Assembly (NCBI GenBank): GCA_030418545.1
Contig: QAIB01000010.1
Coordinates: 124,001 to 188,000, forward strand
DNA from: Xenophilus aerolatus
GTDB lineage: Bacteria; Pseudomonadota; Gammaproteobacteria; Burkholderiales; Burkholderiaceae_C
DNA: 64,000 bases
Direction: 5' to 3'
Under the pieces are notes generated by a model. It made no database searches and was not told where the DNA came from. It worked only from the letters and a program-made list of their open reading frames with translations. Of the stretch, positions 10,909 through 18,530 are shown piece after piece (the first letter of the stretch is position 1; each line of letters starts with the position of its first letter). The position numbers and the translations under genes were made by a program.

Positions 10909-13529
10909 GCCGTCACCTCTTCCAGGTCGAACAGACTCGGCATGCTCAGCTCGCGCGCCGCGGCTTCGCAGTACATCGCGCCGTCGGCAAAGTAGGTCGG
11001 GCTGAGTTCACAGCCGCGGCCGCGGCGCTTGAGCTTCAGGGCGATGTACGGCACGGTCATCAGGCCGCCGAAGGGGTCGTAGACCTCTTCACCTTCCATG
11101 GTGAACTGCGTGATGGCCCGCTCGGCGATGTCGAACTGCATCGGGCACAGGTGCATCTCGCGGCCGGCGGCTGACTGGGCGCCGTTGAGGGTGCGCATGC
11201 GCGTGATGTCGGTCCACACGTCGTCGCTCCACGACTGCGGCTGCAGCAGCATGAAGCTGGTGGGGAGCATGCCGCGCTCCGACAGCGCCTCGCCGATCTT
11301 CACGTCATGCTCGAAGTCGTAGACCTGCGTCAGCGAGTGCTCGCGGAACAACTTGAAGATGACATCGTGCGGCAGGCCTTCGAGCTCTGCCGGCGTCAGC
11401 AGCCGATTGCCGCTGGAGCGCATGAAGCCGTGGGCATCGAGCTGCCAGCGCGCGCGGGAGTACTTGGCCTTCGACTTGACGACGGGCACATCGGCATAGC
11501 CGCGGGTCGGGTCGGTCGGCGCCTTGCGGAAGAGCAGCAGGTACTCGCTCATGCCGACGCCCTGACGCGACCCGTCCTTGCACTGCTCGCTCCAGCCCAG
11601 GCGGTAGGTCTGTGCGTTCTCGCGCACCACGTCGGTGGCGATGGTCTTGCGGCCGATGAAGTGGAAGCCGTGTCGGCGAAAGCGCGCGACGGTGTCGAGG
11701 TCGAAGGGGTACTCGGTCTGAAAGCCCAGGCCGGTCATGCCGCCGGGCACCACGCGATTCTTGACATGGATGGCGGCGACCCGTCCCGGCTGCAGCACGC
11801 GCAGCAGCTCGGGAATCAGGAAGTCCATCTGCTGGAAGAAGTGGTCGTTGTTGTCGGTGTGGCCGAAGTCGGCGTAGTTGGGCGAGTACTCGTACTGGGT
11901 GGAGAACGGAATCGAAGTGAGGATCAGGCCGACGCTGTCGCTGGCCATGCGCCGGGTCTCGAGAACGCAGTCCTCATTGATGAGCGTGTAGCCCTCGCCC
12001 ATCACCTCGACGCGCTGCACGCCCAGCGCGCGGGTCAGCGTCTGCGCCATCGCGATGCGCGACAGCCCGTATTCCCGGATGATCTCGGCCATTTTTGCCC
12101 TCAGCTCTTTGTCTTGTTGCCACTTGCGTTCGAGGTTCCGGCGCACCTCGCGCTCGGCCTCGGTGTAGATCAGGTCGATGCGCACCTGGTGCTTTTGCAG
12201 GAAGCGATGCACGCGGTGGATGGCCTGGATGAAGTCCTTGAACTTGTGCCCGATGCCGAGGAACACCTCCCAGCGGCAATGCCGCTGGAAGTTGCAGCCC
12301 GAGCCCAGCATCACGGGCTTACCGGCGAGCTCGGCCACCTCGCCGCGCGCGAAGGCCATCACGGCGGCCTCGCGCTCTTCGAGGTCTTGCGAGCCGTAGA
12401 CCGACACGACGCCCGGCGCGGCCTGCTCGATCGCCCGGCGTTCGTCTTCGAGGTCGTGCCAGATGATCCGGTGCGCCTCGGGGTCTTCGGCCCGAATCTC
12501 CAGCAGCTTGGCGACGCGCTGGTGCAAGCTATCGCGCTTCTCGCGCGCCGCGTCGACGACGCCGATCGCCTGGTGCCGGAACATGCGGGCCTGCCCTGAC
12601 GCGTCGGCGCCGGCGTCGCTGTGGTCGCTCGGGATCTCGTGCCATCGCACGTCGAGCGGCGGCAGCTCGTAGCCCGCGTCCGAGAAGGACGGGTCGAGGT
12701 CCGACGGCCGCTGCACGAAGAGGGCCCAGCTCGCCATCCACAGCCAGAACTCGCGTTCCTTGTGCGGGTGAATGGTCAGCTGGTCGGCCTTCTCGCTGTT
12801 GCGCTTGAAGAACCGGGTTTTCGCCTGGCCGACGTCGATGATGTCGAGGAAGGCCGCGTAGGCCAGCAGCTCGATGTACTCATTCGGGCTGGGCGTGGCC
12901 GTGGCGGCCAGCCGGTAGGGCACGCCGCCGCTGCGCACCCGCTGGTGCATGCTGCGCCGATCGTCGCCGGCGAACATAGCCATGAACTCCCGGAAGGTCT
13001 TGCTGCCGCCGAAGCCGCGCAGGCAGTCGGCCTCATCGAGGCTCACCACGATGAAGGCATTCGGATCGAGCTTGCCCTCGCGCACCGTTTCGTAGTTGGT
13101 GAGGTAGATGCCCGCGGGGTCGTCGCACTCGGCCATCGAGCGGATGAATTTCAGGCGTGGCACGCGCTCGGGGTGATCGGCCTGCCATTCGCGCAGCTGC
13201 TCGCGCTGGGCGTCGGTGAAGGCCGGGTCGTCGCCCGTGGCCAGTTTGTGCGCGTCCTGCATGAACTCCATGCGCACGCCCAGCGGCAGCACGATGAGGC
13301 CCATCCCGCCGGCGAGGTTGCACACGATGCGGACGAACTCGATCTGGTCGAAGGTCTTGCCCAGGCCGAAGGCCTTGAAGATCGCGCGCCGGCCGCCGGC
13401 GACAGCCCAGCGCACGGTGCAGCGCTGGAAAGGCGCGAGCAGCGGGTTGATGTCGTCGTCTGCGATCTCGAAGCCGATCGACGGCGCGAGCTGCACCTTG
13501 GACTGCAGGAACTCGGTGTAGTCGGTCAT
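10905..13529 (-). CDS. Fused DEAD-box helicase and beta-class DNA methyltransferase
   Basis: An 874-residue two-domain protein. Residues 40-450 are helicase-like: GLGKT (55-59), DEAD (165-168), ATATPSP (about 209-215) and IHRVHR (437-442). Residues 510-874 are an amino-methyltransferase of the beta class: catalytic TSIPF (538-542) comes before the SAM-binding DPFGG (818-822), with the target-recognition region between. The usual second residue of the catalytic motif (Pro) is Ile here, but the essential Pro-Phe pair remains. Product would be N6-methyladenine or N4-methylcytosine. The start ATG overlaps the C5-methyltransferase stop (ATGA), so both methylases are co-translated. Confidence 0.85.
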   Translation of the reverse strand: MTDYTEFLQSKVQLAPSIGFEIADDDINPLLAPFQRCTVRWAVAGGRRAIFKAFGLGKTFDQIEFVRIVCNLAGGMGLIVLPLGVRMEFMQDAHKLATGDDPAFTDAQREQLREWQADHPERVPRLKFIRSMAECDDPAGIYLTNYETVREGKLDPNAFIVVSLDEADCLRGFGGSKTFREFMAMFAGDDRRSMHQRVRSGGVPYRLAATATPSPNEYIELLAYAAFLDIIDVGQAKTRFFKRNSEKADQLTIHPHKEREFWLWMASWALFVQRPSDLDPSFSDAGYELPPLDVRWHEIPSDHSDAGADASGQARMFRHQAIGVVDAAREKRDSLHQRVAKLLEIRAEDPEAHRIIWHDLEDERRAIEQAAPGVVSVYGSQDLEEREAAVMAFARGEVAELAGKPVMLGSGCNFQRHCRWEVFLGIGHKFKDFIQAIHRVHRFLQKHQVRIDLIYTEAEREVRRNLERKWQQDKELRAKMAEIIREYGLSRIAMAQTLTRALGVQRVEVMGEGYTLINEDCVLETRRMASDSVGLILTSIPFSTQYEYSPNYADFGHTDNNDHFFQQMDFLIPELLRVLQPGRVAAIHVKNRVVPGGMTGLGFQTEYPFDLDTVARFRRHGFHFIGRKTIATDVVRENAQTYRLGWSEQCKDGSRQGVGMSEYLLLFRKAPTDPTRGYADVPVVKSKAKYSRARWQLDAHGFMRSSGNRLLTPAELEGLPHDVIFKLFREHSLTQVYDFEHDVKIGEALSERGMLPTSFMLLQPQSWSDDVWTDITRMRTLNGAQSAAGREMHLCPMQFDIAERAITQFTMEGEEVYDPFGGLMTVPYIALKLKRRGRGCELSPTYFADGAMYCEAAARELSMPSLFDLEEVTA

Positions 13530-15325
13530 GCAGCACCCGCCACCGTCATGGCCACAGCCACATTGCGCACCCAGATGGGCGTGCTGCCGAGGGTGAAGGT
13601 CTCGCCGCTCCACGCCAGCATCAGCGTGCGCGCCATTTCCTCGGCAATGGCGGTGGCGGCTGCGGGCGGCACCGCGTTGCCGATGCGCTCGCGCCATGCC
13701 TGATCGCTCAGACCGTCGAGTTCGAGCTGTTCCTCGGGGTCGACCAGCGACTGCAGGGCGGCGAGCTCCAGCGTGGTGAAGGGCCGATGCCAGGTGCCGT
13801 CGAGTGCGCGGATGCGGCAGACCAGCTTGTCCGCCGGCGCGGGCATCGGGCGAGGGTCGGCGACGCTCCAGCGGCCGTTGTCGTGGGCCGCGGAGCCGCT
13901 CACGGCGCCGCTCTGGCCGTCCCACGCCACCACGCCGTAGTGGCCGCCGGTGAGGTAGGCGTCGCCGGCGTTGCGCTGCATGCCGGGGCGTGGGTCCGCG
14001 ACCGCGTACGAACCTTCGCCCGAGGTGCTGCCGCCGATGACCGTGCGGCCGGGCGTGTCCCACGCGGCGCAGTGGTACTTCCCGAAGAGGCGGTCGGCCT
14101 GCGGGCCGCGCGGATCGGCGACGGCCTGGCCGGTGCCGTGCGCGCTGGTGACGGCCATCGAGGCTTTGGCCCACTCGACGATGCGGAACTCGTTCGAGTG
14201 CTTCGCAGGACCGGCGTGGCGAGGATCGGCCACGCTGTACGCGCCCTGCATCGGACTCTGCTGGCCGGCAATGGCGCCGGTCGTGTCGGTCCAACGCCGC
14301 ACGCCGGCGGCCTGCCCGTCGTTCCACTTGCTCGACTGGTCGAAGCGCGGGTCGGCGATCGAGAAGGAGCCGTTCTGCGGGCGGCTGGCGCCGGCGACGA
14401 CGCCGGAAGCCTCGTTCCAGTCGCGCACGCCGAGCGCGCCGTTGTGCATGTCGGGCACGATGAGGTAGTCGCGCAGGACGCCGTCCTCGACTTCGAGCCG
14501 GTTCAAGCTGCGCCAGTCGCTGCCGGCCTCGACGAAGGCGAGGCGAACCCAGGTCTTCCACTGCAGGGCGGGCACGCGGTGCATGGGGCCGGCACGCAGG
14601 TCGCCGGGAAGCAGCATGCGGTCGAGCACGTCACCCACGGCGCGCAGCTGGCGCTTGGCCGGCTCGTAGAGGAAGGGCGGCACCTTGGCGATGTGGCGCG
14701 CCACCAGCAGGAAGCGTTTGCGGCTCTGCGCCAGGCCGGCGAGCTCTCCGCAGTCGTGGGTCGTTTCGGCCACGGCGTAGCCGTAGGCGCGCAGCAGGTC
14801 GCCGATCTGGTCGAGCAGGTGCCGGCCGCGGGTGGCGATACGCGGCACGTTCTCGAAGAGCAGCATCTCGACCGGGTCGTCTTTGTAGGCTTCGAGCAGC
14901 AGCCAGATGCCGCGCAGCGTGAGGCGGTTGAGCGCCTGGTACTTGTCGGTCTTGCTCTTGCCTTCGGACAGCAGGCCGCTGAAGCCCTTGCACGGCGCCG
15001 ACAGGAACACGATGTGCGGCCGCTCGTGGTGGAACGCGGCATGGATGTCCGCCGGTGTGGCCTCGGCCCACGTGGCCGGCGGCTCGGCGCCGTGAAACGA
15101 CGTGTACTGGCTGCGGTCGAACATGTCGAGCACGGTGCCGGCGACGCCTGCCGCGCGGGTGAAGTCGCGGATCGCTGCCGCGTCGCTGTCGACGCCGCCG
15201 ACGCAGCGGAAGCGCGCGCGCTGCGTACCGAGGGCGGGCCGTGCGGCGTTGAAGCCCTTGGCGCCGCCGCCCAGCCCGCAGAACAGATGGCCGTGCCGGA
15301 TCTCGATGGTGGTGGGCATCAGCAT
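13526..15325 (-). CDS. C5-cytosine DNA methyltransferase with internal repeat region
   Basis: A 599-residue DNA (cytosine-5) methyltransferase. Motif I FCGLGGG (15-21), motif IV PCKGFS with catalytic Cys112, motif VI ENV (158-160), motif VIII QSRKR (200-204) and motif X GNAVPP (549-554) are all present. Between VIII and X, where the target-recognition domain belongs, lie five copies of a module of about 40 residues, each ending in an ADPR element (324, 366, 403, 443, 489). Two starts are possible: ATG 15325, or ATG 15319, which shares a base with the upstream stop (TGATG). No restriction partner is evident nearby. Confidence 0.92.
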   Translation of the reverse strand: MLMPTTIEIRHGHLFCGLGGGAKGFNAARPALGTQRARFRCVGGVDSDAAAIRDFTRAAGVAGTVLDMFDRSQYTSFHGAEPPATWAEATPADIHAAFHHERPHIVFLSAPCKGFSGLLSEGKSKTDKYQALNRLTLRGIWLLLEAYKDDPVEMLLFENVPRIATRGRHLLDQIGDLLRAYGYAVAETTHDCGELAGLAQSRKRFLLVARHIAKVPPFLYEPAKRQLRAVGDVLDRMLLPGDLRAGPMHRVPALQWKTWVRLAFVEAGSDWRSLNRLEVEDGVLRDYLIVPDMHNGALGVRDWNEASGVVAGASRPQNGSFSIADPRFDQSSKWNDGQAAGVRRWTDTTGAIAGQQSPMQGAYSVADPRHAGPAKHSNEFRIVEWAKASMAVTSAHGTGQAVADPRGPQADRLFGKYHCAAWDTPGRTVIGGSTSGEGSYAVADPRPGMQRNAGDAYLTGGHYGVVAWDGQSGAVSGSAAHDNGRWSVADPRPMPAPADKLVCRIRALDGTWHRPFTTLELAALQSLVDPEEQLELDGLSDQAWRERIGNAVPPAAATAIAEEMARTLMLAWSGETFTLGSTPIWVRNVAVAMTVAGAA

Positions 15326-15792
15326 GCTGCCTTGCCCTCCACGCTCCGGTCGTGTTCGATGGCCTTGTCAGGGTCAGCAGTGCGCCAGTCCGGCCAAACG
15401 CGGCGTTCGTTCTTGGCCTGCTTGGCGACTATGGCCTCGATGATCTGGTTCGGCCGCGCGCCCGTGCGCCACGCGCCGTCGAGTGCGAGGATGACGACAT
15501 CGATCCATTCGGAGAGGTCCGCCGGCGCGGCCTCTACCTCGATCAGCTCTTTGCGGATGTGATCGCAGACGCCCTTGGTGCGGCGGCCTGGGCCGAAGGT
15601 GCGTGCGCTGAACGCCGCTTGCCGGGCCAGGTGAGCGGCGAAGTCGAACCCAGGCACCTCCAACTCTTCAAGCAGGTCGGCCAAGTCGCCGCTGTTCACG
15701 CAGACGTGCATGTCGCGGCCGGTGGTGCCGAGCGCGGCGTCGCGCATCTGTTGCGCGAGCTCGCGCAGCCGTTCGGGGGAGAGGGTGCTCAT
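15319..15792 (-). CDS. MazG-like dNTP pyrophosphohydrolase (DUF550 type)
   Basis: A 157-residue protein. The C-terminal half resembles the dATP/dGTP pyrophosphohydrolase (DUF550, MazZ-like) family: FSARTFGPGRRTKGVCDHI followed by RKELIEVEA and SEWIDVVILALDG, giving the E-x2-E plus E-x2-D metal-binding set of all-alpha NTP pyrophosphatases. Such enzymes hydrolyse dNTPs to dNMPs. The gene is coupled to both neighbours (ATGA upstream, TGATG downstream) and lies in a block with a dNMP kinase-like protein and two DNA methylases. Family recall is from memory, not a search. Confidence 0.75.
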   Translation of the reverse strand: MSTLSPERLRELAQQMRDAALGTTGRDMHVCVNSGDLADLLEELEVPGFDFAAHLARQAAFSARTFGPGRRTKGVCDHIRKELIEVEAAPADLSEWIDVVILALDGAWRTGARPNQIIEAIVAKQAKNERRVWPDWRTADPDKAIEHDRSVEGKAAC

Positions 15793-16295
15793 TGGGGCAG
15801 TCCTTGGGGCGGGTTGGAATAGAGCTCGGCACCGGACACGTCGGAGAGACGCGCGTCGCCGTTGCGGATGCGCGAAGCCAGCCAGTCGGCGCTCTCGATG
15901 AGCGTGGCGCCGATGGCGGGGTGGGCGATGAGAAGGTCTTTGGCCTCGGTCGCGGCGCCGCACAGCACGGGCGCCTGGGCGGCTTGCCACGCGCCTTGCT
16001 CGCTCATCTGCAGCACGGTGCGCAGGGCGGCGTGCTGCCGCTTGAGCTGCACCAGCGGGCCGACCATGCCGAGCTGCGCGGCGATCTCGGCACCGATGCC
16101 CAGCATCCATCCCAGGTGCGCCAGCAGCTCGCGCTCGGGCTCGCCGTCGGCCGCCATGTAGATGGCGATGCTGATGGTGGTCATGTGCTCGGCCATGCGC
16201 TTCTTGGCGATGGCAGTCGCCACGGGGTGGGCATGCGCGAGCTGGGTGCGGCGCGCGTGCTGGCGCGCCCGCTTCGGGGCGGTGGTGGCCTTCAA
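15789..16295 (-). CDS. Phage protein, unknown function, TTG start
   Basis: A 168-residue protein with a basic N-terminal 40 residues and an otherwise helical body (segments such as HLGWMLGIGAEIAAQLG). I chose a TTG start at 16295 because it overlaps the upstream stop as TTGA and has GGAG eight bases upstream. An in-frame ATG at 16322 has no ribosome binding site and would overlap the kinase by 31 bases. No recognised domain. Confidence 0.6.
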   Translation of the reverse strand: MKATTAPKRARQHARRTQLAHAHPVATAIAKKRMAEHMTTISIAIYMAADGEPERELLAHLGWMLGIGAEIAAQLGMVGPLVQLKRQHAALRTVLQMSEQGAWQAAQAPVLCGAATEAKDLLIAHPAIGATLIESADWLASRIRNGDARLSDVSGAELYSNPPQGLPQ

Positions 16296-17014
16296 AGCGT
16301 GCGCTCCAGTGCAGCGACGCATTCGAGCGTCGACTCGACCAGCTGCTGCAGGCTTCCGTCGTTGACGATGTCCGCGTCGGCCGTGATGCGGTGGTGCTGC
16401 TCGCTGGTGTGGCCGGCGGTGTCGGCCGCCAGCGGCGCGCGATCGGGGCGGTGCACGCGCACGACCTTCGCGCCCATCCGGCGCAGCACCGTCTCTTCCA
16501 CCGGGTCGCGCAGGTCCGAGACGACGATGCGACTCCAGCCGGTGCCGACCTGGCGGACGATCCAGCGGTCGACGATGCGGGCGTAGTAGTCGGGATCGAA
16601 GCGGCGTTGATACGTGGCCCAGCGCTGCAGCACCCATCGCGGGCTGCGAGGCTCGTGCAGGCTGTCGCCGCAGTCGACGCACCAATGCAGGAAGCCGGGC
16701 ACGTTGCACATGCCTGCTGCCAAGCTTGGGCGGGCCAGTTCTTTCGTGGCCCGATCGGTGAGGTTGCGCACGTCGACGCGCCAAGCCTCCGACACCTCGC
16801 GGCGCAGCGCATCAGCGAACGCGATCGCGCCGAAGCCGTGCTCCGGCGCGAGGATGCCGGCGATGGTGTCCTTGCCTACGTCGGTGTGGCCGGTGAGGGC
16901 GAGGATGAGGGGGCGCGGACCGGGCCGGGTCAGGAACTGCTCGGCGAACGCACTGCGCAGCGTCTCGGTCTTGCCGAACCGACGCGCGTTCATGGTGATG
17001 TGGGTGAGGGTCAT
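16292..17014 (-). CDS. P-loop deoxynucleoside monophosphate kinase-like protein
   Basis: A 240-residue protein with a Walker A sequence GHTDVGKDT (42-50), the variant common in phage dNMP kinases of the T4 gp1 type, and an adenylate-kinase-like basic pair region (IVVSDLRDPVEE; VVRVHRPD). Such enzymes phosphorylate dNMPs, including modified ones in phages with altered bases. It stands directly upstream of the unknown gene and the dNTP pyrophosphohydrolase-like gene, which supports a nucleotide-metabolism role. Substrate unknown. Confidence 0.75.
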   Translation of the reverse strand: MTLTHITMNARRFGKTETLRSAFAEQFLTRPGPRPLILALTGHTDVGKDTIAGILAPEHGFGAIAFADALRREVSEAWRVDVRNLTDRATKELARPSLAAGMCNVPGFLHWCVDCGDSLHEPRSPRWVLQRWATYQRRFDPDYYARIVDRWIVRQVGTGWSRIVVSDLRDPVEETVLRRMGAKVVRVHRPDRAPLAADTAGHTSEQHHRITADADIVNDGSLQQLVESTLECVAALERTL

Positions 17015-17031
17015 GGGCTCTCGGTGGGTGG

Positions 17032-17307
17032 TCAGTCGTCGTCGCGCTCGCCTGCGGCGGCGCGCTTGAGGTCGAGAAAGGGCAGCGGGCGGCGCTGGCG
17101 CCGGGGTGCTTGCCAGCCGGGCGCGGCCGCGGGGCGCCGAGCTGGCGTGCCGGCGGCCGTGGGGTGCATCGCCGCTACGCGCACGAGGCGCCTGCGCACG
17201 GGGTCTTGCATGACCGTCTCGAACGCGTCCAGCCAGCGGAAGCGCCGCGCCATGCGGGCGCAGGCCTCGCGCAGCTGCTGCTCGGTGGGCTCAGTCGGAC
17301 GGGGCAT
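17032..17307 (-). CDS. Small basic phage protein, unknown function
   Basis: A 91-residue protein. The N-terminal half is helical (TEQQLREACARMARRFRWLDAF); the C-terminal half is proline- and arginine-rich. It sits between two supported genes on the same strand with short gaps. No domain recognised. Confidence 0.5.
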   Translation of the reverse strand: MPRPTEPTEQQLREACARMARRFRWLDAFETVMQDPVRRRLVRVAAMHPTAAGTPARRPAAAPGWQAPRRQRRPLPFLDLKRAAAGERDDD

Positions 17308-17320
17308 GCAGCGTCTCGGG

Positions 17321-17554
17321 TCAGGCGTGCCAGGCCGGCACGTCGAGGAATCGCGCTTCCGGGCCGCAGCTTCCGAGCGACGACCGGGCGCGCTCGATCG
17401 GCTCGGGTGCTGCGGCAGGGCGTGCGCACTGCCGCTGCCCGGCGCGCGTGGCGCCGTGCTCGCACAGGTCGCACGCGCGGAAGCGCTGGACGACGGCGGC
17501 AGCGGCGGGCGCGGCGGCGGACAACCAGCGGGGAGCGTGGGCTCGGTCTGCCAT
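17321..17554 (-). CDS. Small cysteine-containing phage protein, unknown function
   Basis: A 77-residue protein with four cysteines: a CDLC pair, QCAR, and GSCGP, so metal binding is possible. It lies 3 bases after the upstream membrane-protein stop and 13 bases before the next gene. Function unknown. Confidence 0.5.
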   Translation of the reverse strand: MADRAHAPRWLSAAAPAAAAVVQRFRACDLCEHGATRAGQRQCARPAAAPEPIERARSSLGSCGPEARFLDVPAWHA

Positions 17555-17557
17555 ATG

Positions 17558-17863
17558 TCAGCCCTTGCTGGCCGCCGTGGGCGCGGCGGGTGCCGTGGGT
17601 TCGGCGAAGTGGGGGGACTGCGCGCGCAAGCCGGCCAGCAGCAGCACCGCGGCGACGATGGCGACGAAGACCACCAAGCCGCGGCGGGGCGTGGTGCCCT
17701 GCGCGCCGACCGTGGCGCGCGTGCGCTGCGCCAGCGTGTCGTGGTTTGCGCGCAGGCGCCCGAGGACGCTCTCGCGCGGCAGTTCCGGGTCGGCTCGCAG
17801 GGGCGCGTAGCTGGTGCTGACCCACTCGTCGCGCTCGTGCGGGTAGAGGTCGGGGCGGCTCAC
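17558..17863 (-). CDS. Small single-pass membrane protein
   Basis: A 101-residue protein with a GTG start that overlaps the preceding stop (GTGA). Residues 1-60 are hydrophilic; a single hydrophobic helix (LVVFVAIVAAVLLLAGL, about 63-79) is followed by a short polar tail. It is one of two consecutive tiny membrane proteins in the early region. Function unknown; superinfection exclusion or lysis control are guesses only. Confidence 0.6.
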   Translation of the reverse strand: MSRPDLYPHERDEWVSTSYAPLRADPELPRESVLGRLRANHDTLAQRTRATVGAQGTTPRRGLVVFVAIVAAVLLLAGLRAQSPHFAEPTAPAAPTAASKG

Positions 17864-18054
17864 GACGGTGCACCTTCGGACTTGCTGAGCTCTTCGCGGA
17901 GCCGCGCGGCCTCCCGCAGCGTGGCACTGATGAGCTCCCCGCATGCGTAGAGACGTTCCTTCGCGGAGCACGCGGTCGCCAGTCGCGTGCAAGCGTCGTC
18001 GATGGTGGGCAACGCCCGCCCCGGCGGCCGAGGCGGCGAAGGTGGGGCGCTCAC
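17860..18054 (-). CDS. Small helical protein, GTG start, unknown function
   Basis: A 64-residue protein. The GTG at 18054 overlaps the stop of the upstream gene as GTGA, which fixes this start rather than the longer ATG frame. A proline-rich N-terminus precedes a helical region containing CSAKERLYACGELI. Its stop overlaps the next GTG. Function unknown. Confidence 0.5.
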   Translation of the reverse strand: MSAPPSPPRPPGRALPTIDDACTRLATACSAKERLYACGELISATLREAARLREELSKSEGAPS

Positions 18055-18221
18055 GACAGAGCTCCGATGACGTTCAGCACGACCAACGCGATCAGGCCAG
18101 CAGCGCATCCGGCCAGGGTGAGAACGTCGGCGCGGGTGTTGGCATCGGCCTTGGCCTGACGGCGGGCACGCACGGCCTCGATCGCCAGGATGTCGTGGTG
18201 GTTGAGCCGGTGGGCGGTCAT
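18051..18221 (-). CDS. Tiny membrane protein (56 residues)
   Basis: Reads MTAHRLNHHDILAIEAVRAR at its start, then a charged linker and a hydrophobic helix (about residues 35-55, LTLAGCAAGLIALVVLNVIG). ATG overlaps the upstream stop (ATGA) and its TGA overlaps the downstream GTG (GTGA), so the frame is supported by both junctions. A one-helix N-in protein with a holin- or inhibitor-like size; function unknown. Confidence 0.6.
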   Translation of the reverse strand: MTAHRLNHHDILAIEAVRARRQAKADANTRADVLTLAGCAAGLIALVVLNVIGALS

Positions 18222-18505
18222 GCGGCCCTCCGCTGCACTGCGTCGATGCAGACGACGGTGGGGCCGACGAAGAGGTCGGGCTGCTGGGCGGGCGCCGTGG
18301 CCACGGCGCGGACTTTGCGGCGCGAGCTGGCGGACCGGGCGGCCTGGGCGGCGAGCTGCGCCTGCACGCGCTCGATCGTGGCCCGCACGTCGGTCGCGCA
18401 GGCGGGCAGGTAGGGCGCCGGGATGCGCACCTTGTGCGCCATCGGCGGCTGGAAGGGCGCGTGCTGTTGCACGAGCGCGAGGGGACGAGGGGCGTTGCGT
18501 GACAT
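18218..18505 (-). CDS. Small basic phage protein, unknown function
   Basis: A 95-residue protein with a proline-rich N-terminus, a helix around DVRATIERVQAQLAAQAARS and a basic RRKVRA patch. It starts 25 bases after the gpA stop and is coupled by ATGA to the tiny membrane protein. No domain recognised. Confidence 0.6.
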   Translation of the reverse strand: MSRNAPRPLALVQQHAPFQPPMAHKVRIPAPYLPACATDVRATIERVQAQLAAQAARSASSRRKVRAVATAPAQQPDLFVGPTVVCIDAVQRRAA

Positions 18506-18530
18506 GCGCTGTTGCTCCGGTGGTGGTGGT

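Noticed and set aside
13815-14420. Repeated DNA in the C5-methylase gene as a possible CRISPR-like or direct-repeat array.
   Set aside because: The repeats exist at the protein level (ADPR modules 37-46 residues apart) with diverged DNA; spacing and sequence do not fit a CRISPR array. No CRISPR array was found in the window.
13297-15325. A Type II restriction-modification system, because a C5-methylase and a helicase-methylase are adjacent.
   Set aside because: No endonuclease-like gene (PD-(D/E)XK, HNH or GIY-YIG motif) was seen near them; methylases alone are common in phages.
15319-15792. Diaminopurine (Z) genome biosynthesis suggested by the MazZ-like protein.
   Set aside because: No PurZ-like or DatZ-like gene is visible in the window and the family is widespread in ordinary phages.
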